From an uncultured Collinsella sp. (lineage in GTDB: Bacteria; Actinomycetota; Coriobacteriia; Coriobacteriales; Coriobacteriaceae), in NCBI GenBank assembly GCA_902496455.1, contig CABVAY010000007.1:1-64000 (forward strand): DNA of 64,000 nt. Reading direction: 5' to 3'. The position numbers were made by a program, and so were the translations under genes. Positions within the stretch are counted from its first letter, which is position 1. Each line of letters begins with the position of its first letter. This document shows positions 12,593 through 20,290 of the stretch, one piece after another. Below the pieces are notes generated by a model. That model was not told the DNA's origin and searched no databases. It worked only from the letters and a program-made list of their open reading frames with translations.

Positions 12593-13506
12593 TAGCGCAC
12601 CTCGCTAGAATCGACGCCGGGCACGCGGCGGCAGGAATACTCGTCCGTGGCAAACTTGGGGACCTGCACGGTCTCGAGCTCGCGGGCAAGCGCGGCAGAA
12701 AGCTCGATGCCGGCGGCGCGGCGCACGGCCTGGATGGCGAGCGGGGCCGAGATGCGGCGACGGTAGTCGGCCGAGCCCCAAAGGTTGGTGCCGTAGCTCA
12801 GGGAACGCACGGATGCGGCAAGGGCGCGAAGCTCGTCCTCGGAAGGCTGCTCGCTGGTGAGGCCAGATGCCTCGCCCTGCAGCAAGGTCGCGCGCAGCGG
12901 GCGGGCGCCCACGGTGACGTGCCAGGAGCCGTCCCACCAGGCGGCGGTAACGTTCAGCGAGGGGAAGTCGGTCGCGGCCTTGCGCACGGCCTCGTAGCTC
13001 GCACGGTAATCGTGCTTGACGACCACGACGCGCTCGATCACGTCACGTACGTAGCCCATGTCCACGAACTCCGCGAGCGGCACGCGGCCGGCGCCCGTCA
13101 GCTCAACATAGGAATCGAGCGCCAAAAAGGCCGAGAGCACGTCCGAAAAACCAAAGCGGCCGTAGATGCTGCCGCCCACCGTGGCGGTATTGCGCAGCTG
13201 CACGCCTACAATATCGTGGACGGCGAACTCAAAGACATGGTTGACAAGCGCGTTGAGCCCGGTATGGCGCTCGATCTGGCGCAGGGTGCACATGGCACCG
13301 ATGCGAAACTCGGTCTCGGTCTCCTCGATCTGATCGAGTCCGCAGGCCGAAAGGTCAATCGCCGTCGCCACGCGACGCGAACCCAGGCGCATCCAGATGC
13401 CGCCTCCCACAATCTTGTTGTTGCGGTTCTTCTGTAAGAGCTCATAGGCTTCGGCCGCGTTTCCAACACGGACGTAGGTACCGAACTTGAGCACGTTCTC
13501 CCCCAT
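12592..13506 (-). CDS. FAD-binding subunit of xanthine-dehydrogenase-type hydroxylase
   Basis: A 304-residue CO-dehydrogenase/xanthine-dehydrogenase medium subunit that holds FAD and passes electrons between the iron-sulfur domain and NAD or another acceptor. The N-terminal FAD domain contains KIVGGGIWMRLG near residue 32 and the loop NTATVGGSIYGRFGFSD near residue 105, which resembles the family's TIGGN/AD loops. The C-terminal domain is CODH-like. Its stop overlaps the start codon of the fused Fe-S/molybdopterin gene, so the two are co-translated. Its function depends on whether that gene is intact. Confidence 0.85.
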   Translation of the reverse strand: MGENVLKFGTYVRVGNAAEAYELLQKNRNNKIVGGGIWMRLGSRRVATAIDLSACGLDQIEETETEFRIGAMCTLRQIERHTGLNALVNHVFEFAVHDIVGVQLRNTATVGGSIYGRFGFSDVLSAFLALDSYVELTGAGRVPLAEFVDMGYVRDVIERVVVVKHDYRASYEAVRKAATDFPSLNVTAAWWDGSWHVTVGARPLRATLLQGEASGLTSEQPSEDELRALAASVRSLSYGTNLWGSADYRRRISAPLAIQAVRRAAGIELSAALARELETVQVPKFATDEYSCRRVPGVDSSEVR

Positions 13507-13585
13507 CTCTTCACTTGTCCAGTATTTTTAAGTGTACCAAACGAGGGGCCGCACACCGTTTTAGGACAAAATCCACCCACCCATC

Positions 13586-13660
13586 CATAACTTGCGGTGA
13601 TATACGGACTGATTAGCCGTTCTGGGGCGCTAAACAGTCCGTATTTCACCGCAAGTTATG
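13586..13660. repeat. GTTGCGGTGA-type palindrome, copy B (variant)
   Basis: The 31-nt arms 13586-13616 and 13630-13660 pair with two mismatches. The outer stem is CTTGCGGTGA rather than GTTGCGGTGA, and the mid-stem is TACGGACTG instead of TAGTTCCTG, changed on both arms. It lies between the gdhA terminator and the FAD subunit gene. Confidence 0.8.
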
Positions 13661-13681
13661 AGGAGTCCTCCGGGATAGAAA

Positions 13682-13709
13682 AGGCTCCCAGCCAGATAGC
13701 TGGGAGCCT
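13682..13709 (-). terminator. Intrinsic terminator of gdhA
   Basis: The perfect 11-bp arms 13682-13692 and 13699-13709 are followed on the minus strand by TTTTC. It lies 26 nt past the gdhA stop. Confidence 0.88.
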
Positions 13710-13735
13710 CATCACATGCTATGTCGAGCGAAGAT

Positions 13736-15091
13736 TTAGCAGACGCCCTGGGCGAGCATGGCGTCGGCGACCTTCAGGAAGCCGGCGATATTGGCACCCA
13801 TGACGAAGTTGCCCTCCTCGCCGTACTCCTTGGCGGTGTCGTCCACGTTGTGGAACATGCCGCGCATGAGCTGCTCGAGCTTGCCGTCGACCTCCTCGAA
13901 GGTCCAAGACAGGTGCTCGGCGTTCTGGCTCATCTCCAGGCCGGACACGAGCACGCCGCCGGCGTTGGCAGCCTTACCGGGCATAAAGGCGACGCCGTTC
14001 TTCTGGAAGTAGGTCGTAGCCTCGATGGTCGTGGGCATGTTCGCGCCCTCGCCGACCACCTTGCAGCCGTTGGCGACGAGCGCCTGGGCGTCCTCGAGCA
14101 GCAGCGTGTTCTCGCGAGCACAGGGCAGCGCGATATCGCAGGGCAGCTGCCACACGCCGCGGCCGTCGCCCTCATGCCACGTGGCATTGGGCTTCTCGTC
14201 GACGTACATAGCGAGCGTAACGCCCTTGTCGTGTCCGGAGCGCTTCTTGTTGTAGACATGCTCGAGCACGGTGTAGTCGATGCCGTCGGGATCCTCGACC
14301 CAGCCATGGGTGTCGGAGCAGGCGAGCACCTTGCCGCCGAGCTGGGCGACCTTCTGGACCGCGTAGATGGCGACGTTACCGGAGCCGTGAACGACGACGT
14401 TCTTGCCCTCGAAGGAGTCGCCGCGGCTCTTGAGGTACTCGTCCACAAAGTAGACCAGACCGTAACCGGTGGCCTCGGTACGGGCGAGCGAGCCGCCAAA
14501 GGAGAGGCCCTTGCCGGTAAGGACGCCGGTCCACTCGTTGGTCAGGCGCTTGTACTGACCGAACAGGTAGGCAACCTCGCGGCCGCCAACGCCCAGGTCG
14601 CCGGCGGGAACGTCGGTGTTGGGGCCAATGTGGCGATAGAGCTCGGTCATGAAGGACTGGCAGAAGTGCATGATCTCGTTGTTGGACTTGCCCTTGGGGT
14701 CAAAGTCGGAACCGCCCTTGCCGCCGCCCATGGGAAGGGTGGTCAGGCTGTTCTTGAGGATCTGCTCCAGGCCCAGGAACTTGAGCATGCCCAGGGTGAC
14801 CGTCGGGTTAAAGCGCAGGCCGCCCTTGTAGGGTCCAATGGCAGAGTTGAACTCGACGCGGTAACCGCGGTTGACCTGGACCTTGCCCTGGTCGTCGACC
14901 CAGGGAACACGGAACATGACGATGCGCTCGGGCTCGACGAGGCGCTCCAGCAGGGCGGCCTCCTCGTACTCGGGGTGGGCGTCGAGCGCCGGCTGGATGG
15001 TGCCGAGGATCTCGGTCGCGGCCTGGATGAACTCAGGCTGCTCGGGATAGCGGGCCTTGAGCTCTTCGAGAACTTTCTGCGTGTAGCTCAT
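13736..15091 (-). CDS. gdhA: Glutamate dehydrogenase (probably NADP-specific)
   Basis: Hexameric enzyme that interconverts glutamate with 2-oxoglutarate and ammonium. The 451-residue length suits the bacterial NADP class. Visible landmarks are GPYKGGLRF, the catalytic-lysine region LPMGGGKGGSDFDPKG near residue 110, the PAGDLGVGGRE segment and the Rossmann motif GSGNVA near residue 240. A GGAGG ribosome site precedes the ATG. It appears monocistronic, with its own terminator. The 257-base upstream gap holds its promoter region, including a TATTAT hexamer near 15168. Confidence 0.94.
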   Translation of the reverse strand: MSYTQKVLEELKARYPEQPEFIQAATEILGTIQPALDAHPEYEEAALLERLVEPERIVMFRVPWVDDQGKVQVNRGYRVEFNSAIGPYKGGLRFNPTVTLGMLKFLGLEQILKNSLTTLPMGGGKGGSDFDPKGKSNNEIMHFCQSFMTELYRHIGPNTDVPAGDLGVGGREVAYLFGQYKRLTNEWTGVLTGKGLSFGGSLARTEATGYGLVYFVDEYLKSRGDSFEGKNVVVHGSGNVAIYAVQKVAQLGGKVLACSDTHGWVEDPDGIDYTVLEHVYNKKRSGHDKGVTLAMYVDEKPNATWHEGDGRGVWQLPCDIALPCARENTLLLEDAQALVANGCKVVGEGANMPTTIEATTYFQKNGVAFMPGKAANAGGVLVSGLEMSQNAEHLSWTFEEVDGKLEQLMRGMFHNVDDTAKEYGEEGNFVMGANIAGFLKVADAMLAQGVC

Positions 15092-15303
15092 GCTTCCTCC
15101 AATGATGGGAAACGAAAAATGTTGGTCGCGGCACCCTATGCGCCGCGAACTTTATCGAGTATGGATAATATCGCACTATTGCAGCAAAGTTTCGCATAAG
15201 CCAACGAGCAGATGTTTCGTTTTGATTACGATGCAGGTAGAGGCGTTTTTGAGCACCTGACGTGCAAAACCCGTGTTTCAAACCTGTTTCGTCCACGTGT
15301 TCC

Positions 15304-15342
15304 AAACCACCACATTGGGGACAGGCACCTTTGTGGTGGTTT
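15304..15342 (-). terminator. Hairpin 3' of the DUF3343 gene
   Basis: AAACCACCACA (15304-15314) pairs with TGTGGTGGTTT (15332-15342), 6 nt past the stop. Only a short T run follows on the minus strand, so termination is plausible but not certain. Confidence 0.5.
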
Positions 15343-15348
15343 TGGTGA

Positions 15349-15744
15349 TTAGAGGACGAGCTGGTGGTAGTCGGCAGGGGTTACGCGACCCTCGGTGGCG
15401 CCGCGGAAAGCGGCAAGGGCATCGCCCGAGAACGGCATGGCCCAGCACAGCCCGCAGCCGGCGGTGATGGAGCCGGGCAGCGGCATGATGCGCCCGGGCA
15501 CACCGGCGGCAAGGCACAGCTGCTCGCATTCCATCACATCGAAGGTGCTATCGAACGAAACGATGATCTTGCGTTCATGGTCGAGAGCATCACCGGACGG
15601 GCCTTCGCGGTGTGCATCGCGATACGCCGCGGCGGCCGCTTCCTCTTCCGCAGTATGTCCACAGCCACCGCAACCGCAGGTACAGGGTTCGGACCCGTCG
15701 CAAGTGCAAGTTTCTCCCGTGTCGGGACAAATATCGTGAGACAT
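15349..15744 (-). CDS. DUF3343 (putative Se/S carrier-like) protein with Cys-rich N-terminus
   Basis: A 131-residue protein of the DUF3343 family, proposed from gene context elsewhere to carry selenium or sulfur; its biochemistry is not established. The family part (residues 58-131) has CEQLC (Cys73, Cys77) and PGRIMPLPG...AGCGL with Cys97. The first 30 residues carry seven cysteines (6, 13, 15, 21, 23, 25, 28) and a His, which looks like a metal-binding tail absent from the second copy at 43479-43730. The two copies share an identical translation signal, TTGGAGTTGCC before the ATG. It lies next to mobA and the selC-selB-selA block, which fits a role in selenium or molybdenum enzymes. Confidence 0.8.
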   Translation of the reverse strand: MSHDICPDTGETCTCDGSEPCTCGCGGCGHTAEEEAAAAAYRDAHREGPSGDALDHERKIIVSFDSTFDVMECEQLCLAAGVPGRIMPLPGSITAGCGLCWAMPFSGDALAAFRGATEGRVTPADYHQLVL

Positions 15745-15759
15745 GGCAACTCCAATCGT

Positions 15760-16392
15760 CTAGGCGAGTAACTCGGCCGCCGCAAACTCCTCGGGCGTAT
15801 TGACGTTCTCGAAGCAGAGCGTGGAACCGGCAACCTCGACAATCTGGGGCTCATCCAGATAGCCGGCATGGACCTGGTCGATCAAACAGCGGATGCGTTG
15901 GCGGTCCCGGTCGAGCAACTCACGGGCAACCGGCGCGCAAGCTTGGCGGCGCCACACGGCGCACAGCGGCTCAATCCCCCGCTCCTCGCGCGGGACGCAC
16001 ACATCGAGCGGGCCTTCCTTGACCCGATCAGAAAGCGCGCCGATCAGTTCTGGCGAGACGAACGGCATATCGCAGGCGACGATCGCCGCGAGGGGCAACC
16101 GAGCGGCAGCCAGCGAGCTCGCGATGCCACGCATGGCGCCCGCCGACCCTTCAAGGTCCGTTACCACGCGCGGCACAAGACCGCCAAATGCGAGCTCCTC
16201 AAGATAGGCAAGCTCGCTGGGACGCGAGGTCGTCACGACCAATTCGCCGGCAACTTGCGCCAGCCGACCCAGCACGCGTTCGATGAGCGGCTCGCCGCAA
16301 AACAACATCCGCGCCTTGTCGCAACCCATGCGCGACGACAGCCCGCCCGCTTGGACGACGCAAGAAAGATCGGCTCGTCTTACGGTAGTCAT
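15760..16392 (-). CDS. mobA: Molybdenum cofactor guanylyltransferase
   Basis: MobA attaches GMP to molybdopterin to form the bis-guanine-dinucleotide cofactor needed by formate dehydrogenase. The product is about 210 residues. It has the nucleotide-binding signature VVQAGGLSSRMGCDKA at the N-terminus, then CDMPFVSPEL near residue 105 (metal/GTP site) and EPLCAVW near residue 145. The ATG giving MTTVRRADLS is chosen, although its ribosome site is weak; an ATG eight codons earlier is possible. It sits downstream of selC and 15 nt before the DUF3343 gene on the same strand. Confidence 0.88.
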   Translation of the reverse strand: MTTVRRADLSCVVQAGGLSSRMGCDKARMLFCGEPLIERVLGRLAQVAGELVVTTSRPSELAYLEELAFGGLVPRVVTDLEGSAGAMRGIASSLAAARLPLAAIVACDMPFVSPELIGALSDRVKEGPLDVCVPREERGIEPLCAVWRRQACAPVARELLDRDRQRIRCLIDQVHAGYLDEPQIVEVAGSTLCFENVNTPEEFAAAELLA

Positions 16393-16482
16393 ACGGCAAA
16401 ACACCCCCATCGGCATGCTCGAAACCCGGTGCACGAAGCTAAATACAGCCGCCGAAATAGCGGCGCTACGAAAAGCTCATGC

Positions 16483-16538
16483 AAAAATAAAACAGCGCCT
16501 TTGCGGCACGCAGCAAGACCGCGAGCACAAAAGCGCTG
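16483..16538 (-). terminator. Intrinsic terminator of selC
   Basis: CAGCGCCTTTG (16493-16503) pairs with CAAAAGCGCTG (16528-16538) over 11 bp with one G-U. On the minus strand TTTTATTTTT follows. It lies 9 nt past the tRNA-Sec CCA end. Confidence 0.9.
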
Positions 16539-16546
16539 GTAGCGTA

Positions 16547-16643
16547 TGGCGGGAACGTATGTGAATCGAACACATCCAAGACGTTTTGCACGCCTCGCAA
16601 CGGTTTTGAGGACCGCGGAGCCCACCGGAGCCCATCCGTTCCC
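16547..16643 (-). tRNA. selC: tRNA-Sec (UCA), selenocysteine tRNA
   Basis: A 97-nt tRNA with hallmarks of tRNA-Sec. The acceptor is 8 nt long (GGGAACGG with ACGTTCCC, last pair mismatched), followed by a G discriminator and encoded CCA. The D-arm is six bp (GGGCTC on both sides, pairing with G-U) around CGGT. The anticodon stem GCGGT/ACCGT closes CCTCAAA with anticodon UCA, and a long variable arm precedes the T-stem ATGTG/CACAT. It is charged with serine, converted by SelA and delivered by SelB, both encoded just upstream on the same strand. It has its own strong terminator. Confidence 0.95.
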
Positions 16644-16701
16644 AAGTGCGCCGGTATTTTACCAAACCGAAACGGCTCCATCCCAAAAAGACGAGCAAGA
16701 A

Positions 16702-16766
16702 GTTGCGGTGGAATAGTTCCTGTTTTTGCTGCCAAAGCCCCCAACTAGGAACTATTTCACCGCAAC
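16702..16766. repeat. GTTGCGGTGA palindrome, copy C
   Basis: Arms 16702-16721 and 16747-16766 pair over 20 positions with one G-U. It sits between the selB stop (26 nt away) and the 5' end of tRNA-Sec. Confidence 0.85.
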
Positions 16767-16792
16767 AGAGGAGACGGGGGCAGGTGACCGGC

Positions 16793-18760
16793 CTAGCGCA
16801 GGGAGCGCAGGCCGCCGGCATCCTTGTCGAGCACCGTAAAGCGCACGGCATCCAGGTGCTCTAAGATGCTGATGGCGCGTTTGCGCGACACGCCCAGGGC
16901 CTCGCGCAGCACGCTCGTGGTGGCAGCGCCGCCGGCCGCCTCAATGGCGGCGGCGACGAGCTCACGCGCATGGGCCTCGGCAGCAGCGGACAGGGCAACG
17001 TCGCGTTCGACCTTAACGATCGAGCGGTTGAGCGAAAGCTCGCGCAGGGCACGCGTCATGGTGTCGCGACCGAGCTGCAGTTGTTCGCCCACCTCGGGAA
17101 GAGCCGGTGCATCCAGCCCGGCCTCGTCAAGAAGCGCGACGATCCGCTCGCAAGCCTCTCGCACCACGCGTGCCGCCGCGGCGGCCGAATGCGGATCGAA
17201 TACCTCGGCGCCCTCGGCGGCGCACACGCCGCGCGAACAGCCCTCGGCAATCAGAGCCGCGGCAACGCCTTCATCAGCGGCAGGCCACGCAGCATGGGCA
17301 ACGGCGCCGGGCGTAAAGCCCGTCTCCTTGGGAGCCGCCGCGTGCATGGCTGACAGGGTCGCCGCCAGTGCATCCATCGCGGCGTCGAGCACCGCAGCGT
17401 CCGCCAAGAGGTCCGCGTCACCCGCGGCAAGCTTGCGAACGGAGCCCTGCGCCACCAACCCACGCAGTGCGGCATCGACCTCATCGACACCAAGGTCCAA
17501 AGCCTCGGCAGCATCAACCGCCGTAACCGGCAGCGTCTGCAGCGCCAGCCAAGCGCCCACACCGCCCGCGATATCGCCGGACTCGAGCGCCGCATACAGC
17601 GAACGCTCCCCTTCGGAAAGCTCGCGCGAGCGACGGCAGCGCGAAAGCAGCACACGCCCGCCGCCAATAAGCATCACGGGTGAATAGGACAGCACCACGA
17701 CATGGTCCCCGGCACGTAGCGGCAGCGAGTTTTCTAAGCGCACCTGAACAATACGGGTTTCGCCCACCGCCATGGGGGCCTCGCCCTCCATGAACATGAT
17801 GCGACCGACGACCTCGGCCGTACCCGCCATCACGTGCACGCGCGCACCCGACTCGAGCACGCGCGGCTTGGTGCCCTCGCGGCCCAGGTAGGTGAACGTC
17901 ATCATAAAGCGCAACGTCTGGCCAAAGCGGTCCGCCACGCCCAGCATCTCGCCACGGTCAAGCGCCGCGACACCGTCACCAACTAGGTTGAGCGCCACAC
18001 GCTGACCAGGCAGCGCGCGCGGCGTATCGCCATGCACCTGAATCCCGCGCACGCGACAGACCGTGCGCGACGGCAAAGCCATCAGCTCGTCGCCCACCGC
18101 AACCGGCGCATCGTGCAGCGTTCCCGTTACGACAGTGCCGACGCCCTTAATCGTAAAGCAGCGGTCAATCGGCAGGCGCGGCGCGGCATCGGTGCGCTCG
18201 GCACGGTCGCGGCAGGCATCCCAGCAGGCACTTACCTGCTCGTCGAGCACCGCAAGCAGCCCGTCGATCCCCTCGCCCGTCTTAGACGACACGGGCACAA
18301 TCGGCGCGCCCTCAAACACGGTACCCGACAAAAAGTCATCGACATCGAGCTCGGCAAGCTCGGTCATCTCGGCGTCGGCCAGGTCGCACATCGTCAGCGC
18401 GACCACCATATGCGTAACGCCCAGCAGCTCCAGCACATGCACGTGCTCGCGGGTCTGCGGCATCACGCCCTCGACAGCCGAAACCACCAGCACCGCCACG
18501 TCGATGCCCGTGGCGCCCTGCACCATGGCGCGCAAGTAATGCGCGTGGCCCGGCACGTCGACCAGGCCAACGATCTTGCCACTCGGCAGTGCCAGCTCGC
18601 CAAAGCCCAGCTCCACGGTCATACCGCGACGGCGCTCAACCTCCAGACGGTCGGGATTCTTGCCGGTCAATGCCTCGATCAGTGCCGACTTACCATGGTC
18701 AACGTGGCCCGCCGTGCCAACGATAACGGGACACTCTACCAGCGCTTGAACCTCACTCAT
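16793..18760 (-). CDS. selB: Selenocysteine-specific elongation factor
   Basis: GTPase that binds Sec-tRNA and the SECIS hairpin and delivers selenocysteine at UGA. The 655-residue product starts with an EF-Tu-like G domain: P-loop GTAGHVDHGKSAL near residue 15 and DVPGHAHY near residue 68. Beta-barrel domains follow, then a C-terminal block of winged-helix repeats (last ~230 residues, ending TSVLREALGVSRKRAISILEHLD) that reads the SECIS RNA. Its ATG overlaps the selA stop by 4 nt, so the two are translationally coupled. A palindrome and then selC follow. Confidence 0.95.
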   Translation of the reverse strand: MSEVQALVECPVIVGTAGHVDHGKSALIEALTGKNPDRLEVERRRGMTVELGFGELALPSGKIVGLVDVPGHAHYLRAMVQGATGIDVAVLVVSAVEGVMPQTREHVHVLELLGVTHMVVALTMCDLADAEMTELAELDVDDFLSGTVFEGAPIVPVSSKTGEGIDGLLAVLDEQVSACWDACRDRAERTDAAPRLPIDRCFTIKGVGTVVTGTLHDAPVAVGDELMALPSRTVCRVRGIQVHGDTPRALPGQRVALNLVGDGVAALDRGEMLGVADRFGQTLRFMMTFTYLGREGTKPRVLESGARVHVMAGTAEVVGRIMFMEGEAPMAVGETRIVQVRLENSLPLRAGDHVVVLSYSPVMLIGGGRVLLSRCRRSRELSEGERSLYAALESGDIAGGVGAWLALQTLPVTAVDAAEALDLGVDEVDAALRGLVAQGSVRKLAAGDADLLADAAVLDAAMDALAATLSAMHAAAPKETGFTPGAVAHAAWPAADEGVAAALIAEGCSRGVCAAEGAEVFDPHSAAAAARVVREACERIVALLDEAGLDAPALPEVGEQLQLGRDTMTRALRELSLNRSIVKVERDVALSAAAEAHARELVAAAIEAAGGAATTSVLREALGVSRKRAISILEHLDAVRFTVLDKDAGGLRSLR

Positions 18761-20214
18761 CGAGCAATCGCCTTCTCAACGCACGCGACGAGCGTCGATG
18801 CCGCCGTCTCGATATCGCGGTCGCCAACGAGCGTGCGCACGTCAAACAAAATGCGATCGTGCGAGGTTCGCGTGACGACCGGCGTGTCGAAGTCCTGGAC
18901 AAGCGAGCGCTTGAGCGCGTCGACTGTCAGGCGCTTGTCAACAAGACGCACGGCCACGCACATCGTGGGCAGCTCAACGGTAGGCAGCGAACCGCCACCG
19001 GGCGTCGAGGACTCCTCGACAATCTCCAACTCAACGGCGCACGGGCAACCCGCCTTATCGAGCCCGGCGGCCATGCGATCGCGCAGCTTGCGTGCGCGAC
19101 GCTCCAGATGAGCCTGCGGAAGCGTGAGCATGTTGAGAACCGGCACCTCGCGATGGGCAACATCCGCCCCGTCCATGTAAATGCGCAGTGTGGCCTCGAG
19201 CGCCGCCAGCGCGAGCTTGCCCGGGCGCAGGGCACGCATAAGCGGATGCGACCCGCAAGCCTGGACCAGATCGCGACGGCCCATGATAATGCCTGCCTGC
19301 GCGGCACCGAGCAGCTTATCGCCCGAGCACGACACCAGATCGAGCCCTGCCGCGACCGAAGCCGGCGTGGGCTCCTCACCGCCGCGCACCAGAATGTCAT
19401 CGGGCAAAAGCGCGCCCGAACCCTGGTCCTCGTAGAACAGCAGACCATGCTTGTGGGCCAGGGCGGCAAGCTCCCGAGAGCCCACTTCCTCGTGAAAGCC
19501 CTCGATGCGATAGTTGGAAGGATGGACCTTGAGGATCATGGCCGTATCGGGCGTAATGGCGCGCTCATAGTCGTCCAAATGCGTGCGGTTGGTGGCGCCG
19601 ACCTCGACGAGTTTGGCGCCCGAAGCCGCCATGACATCGGGGATGCGGAAGCTGCCGCCGATCTCGACAAGCTCGCCGCGGCTGACGATAACCTCCTTGC
19701 CTGCGGCATGGGTCGCCAGCACCAGCAGTACCGCGGCGGCGTTGTTGTTGACCACGAGCGCGTCCTCGGCACCGGTGAGCGAGCGGATCAGCTGCGCGGC
19801 GTGCTCCTTGCGCGACCCGCGCGAACAAGTGTCCACACTGTACTCGAGCGTGCTGTACCCGCGCGCAACCTCGGCCACGGCCTTGGCGACCGACTCCGCG
19901 AGCGGGGCGCGGCCCAAGTTGGTATGGATGACCACACCCGTGGCATTAACTGCTGGGCGCAGGCTCGGCAGCGCAGAGCGATGCGCACGCCACTCGATGG
20001 CCGAGGCCAGGTCGCGCTTGGAACGCGGGGCGGCACCGGCACGAATCGCAGCGCGCTCCTCGTCGAGCTCGGCCGTCACGGCAGCATGGACCACCGCGTC
20101 ACAGGTCTCCCCCGCCGCCTTCACCACCGGCCACTCGGCAAGCAGCTCGTTGACGGAAGGAATAGCGCGAAGGCGGGCGCGTACCTCATCGGACATGTTC
20201 TGGCTATCGCTCAT
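18757..20214 (-). CDS. selA: L-seryl-tRNA(Sec) selenium transferase
   Basis: PLP enzyme that converts Ser-tRNA-Sec to Sec-tRNA-Sec with selenophosphate. The 485-residue length is typical. Visible features are the NATGVVIHTNLGRAPL segment near residue 88, VNNNAAAVLLVL near residue 155, and the PLP-lysine motif SCSGDKLLGAAQAG near residue 285. The ATG is followed by a second possible start six codons later. It overlaps selB by 4 nt. Upstream on the same strand, 76 nt away, is a molybdopterin oxidoreductase that ends the formate hydrogenlyase cluster, so the Sec genes may be read from that operon. Confidence 0.95.
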   Translation of the reverse strand: MSDSQNMSDEVRARLRAIPSVNELLAEWPVVKAAGETCDAVVHAAVTAELDEERAAIRAGAAPRSKRDLASAIEWRAHRSALPSLRPAVNATGVVIHTNLGRAPLAESVAKAVAEVARGYSTLEYSVDTCSRGSRKEHAAQLIRSLTGAEDALVVNNNAAAVLLVLATHAAGKEVIVSRGELVEIGGSFRIPDVMAASGAKLVEVGATNRTHLDDYERAITPDTAMILKVHPSNYRIEGFHEEVGSRELAALAHKHGLLFYEDQGSGALLPDDILVRGGEEPTPASVAAGLDLVSCSGDKLLGAAQAGIIMGRRDLVQACGSHPLMRALRPGKLALAALEATLRIYMDGADVAHREVPVLNMLTLPQAHLERRARKLRDRMAAGLDKAGCPCAVELEIVEESSTPGGGSLPTVELPTMCVAVRLVDKRLTVDALKRSLVQDFDTPVVTRTSHDRILFDVRTLVGDRDIETAASTLVACVEKAIAR

Positions 20215-20290
20215 GTGCGGCCTTTCAAAACCAAAGGTGAATCAATCGTTCGAACGTCAAACTATCAGCCAATTCGATCGGCTGAGTCAA

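Noticed and set aside
12593..12689. N-terminal extension of the hydroxylase before the MAAKLIDLSF start
   Set aside because: It lies in the wrong frame inside the FAD-subunit gene and has no family similarity.
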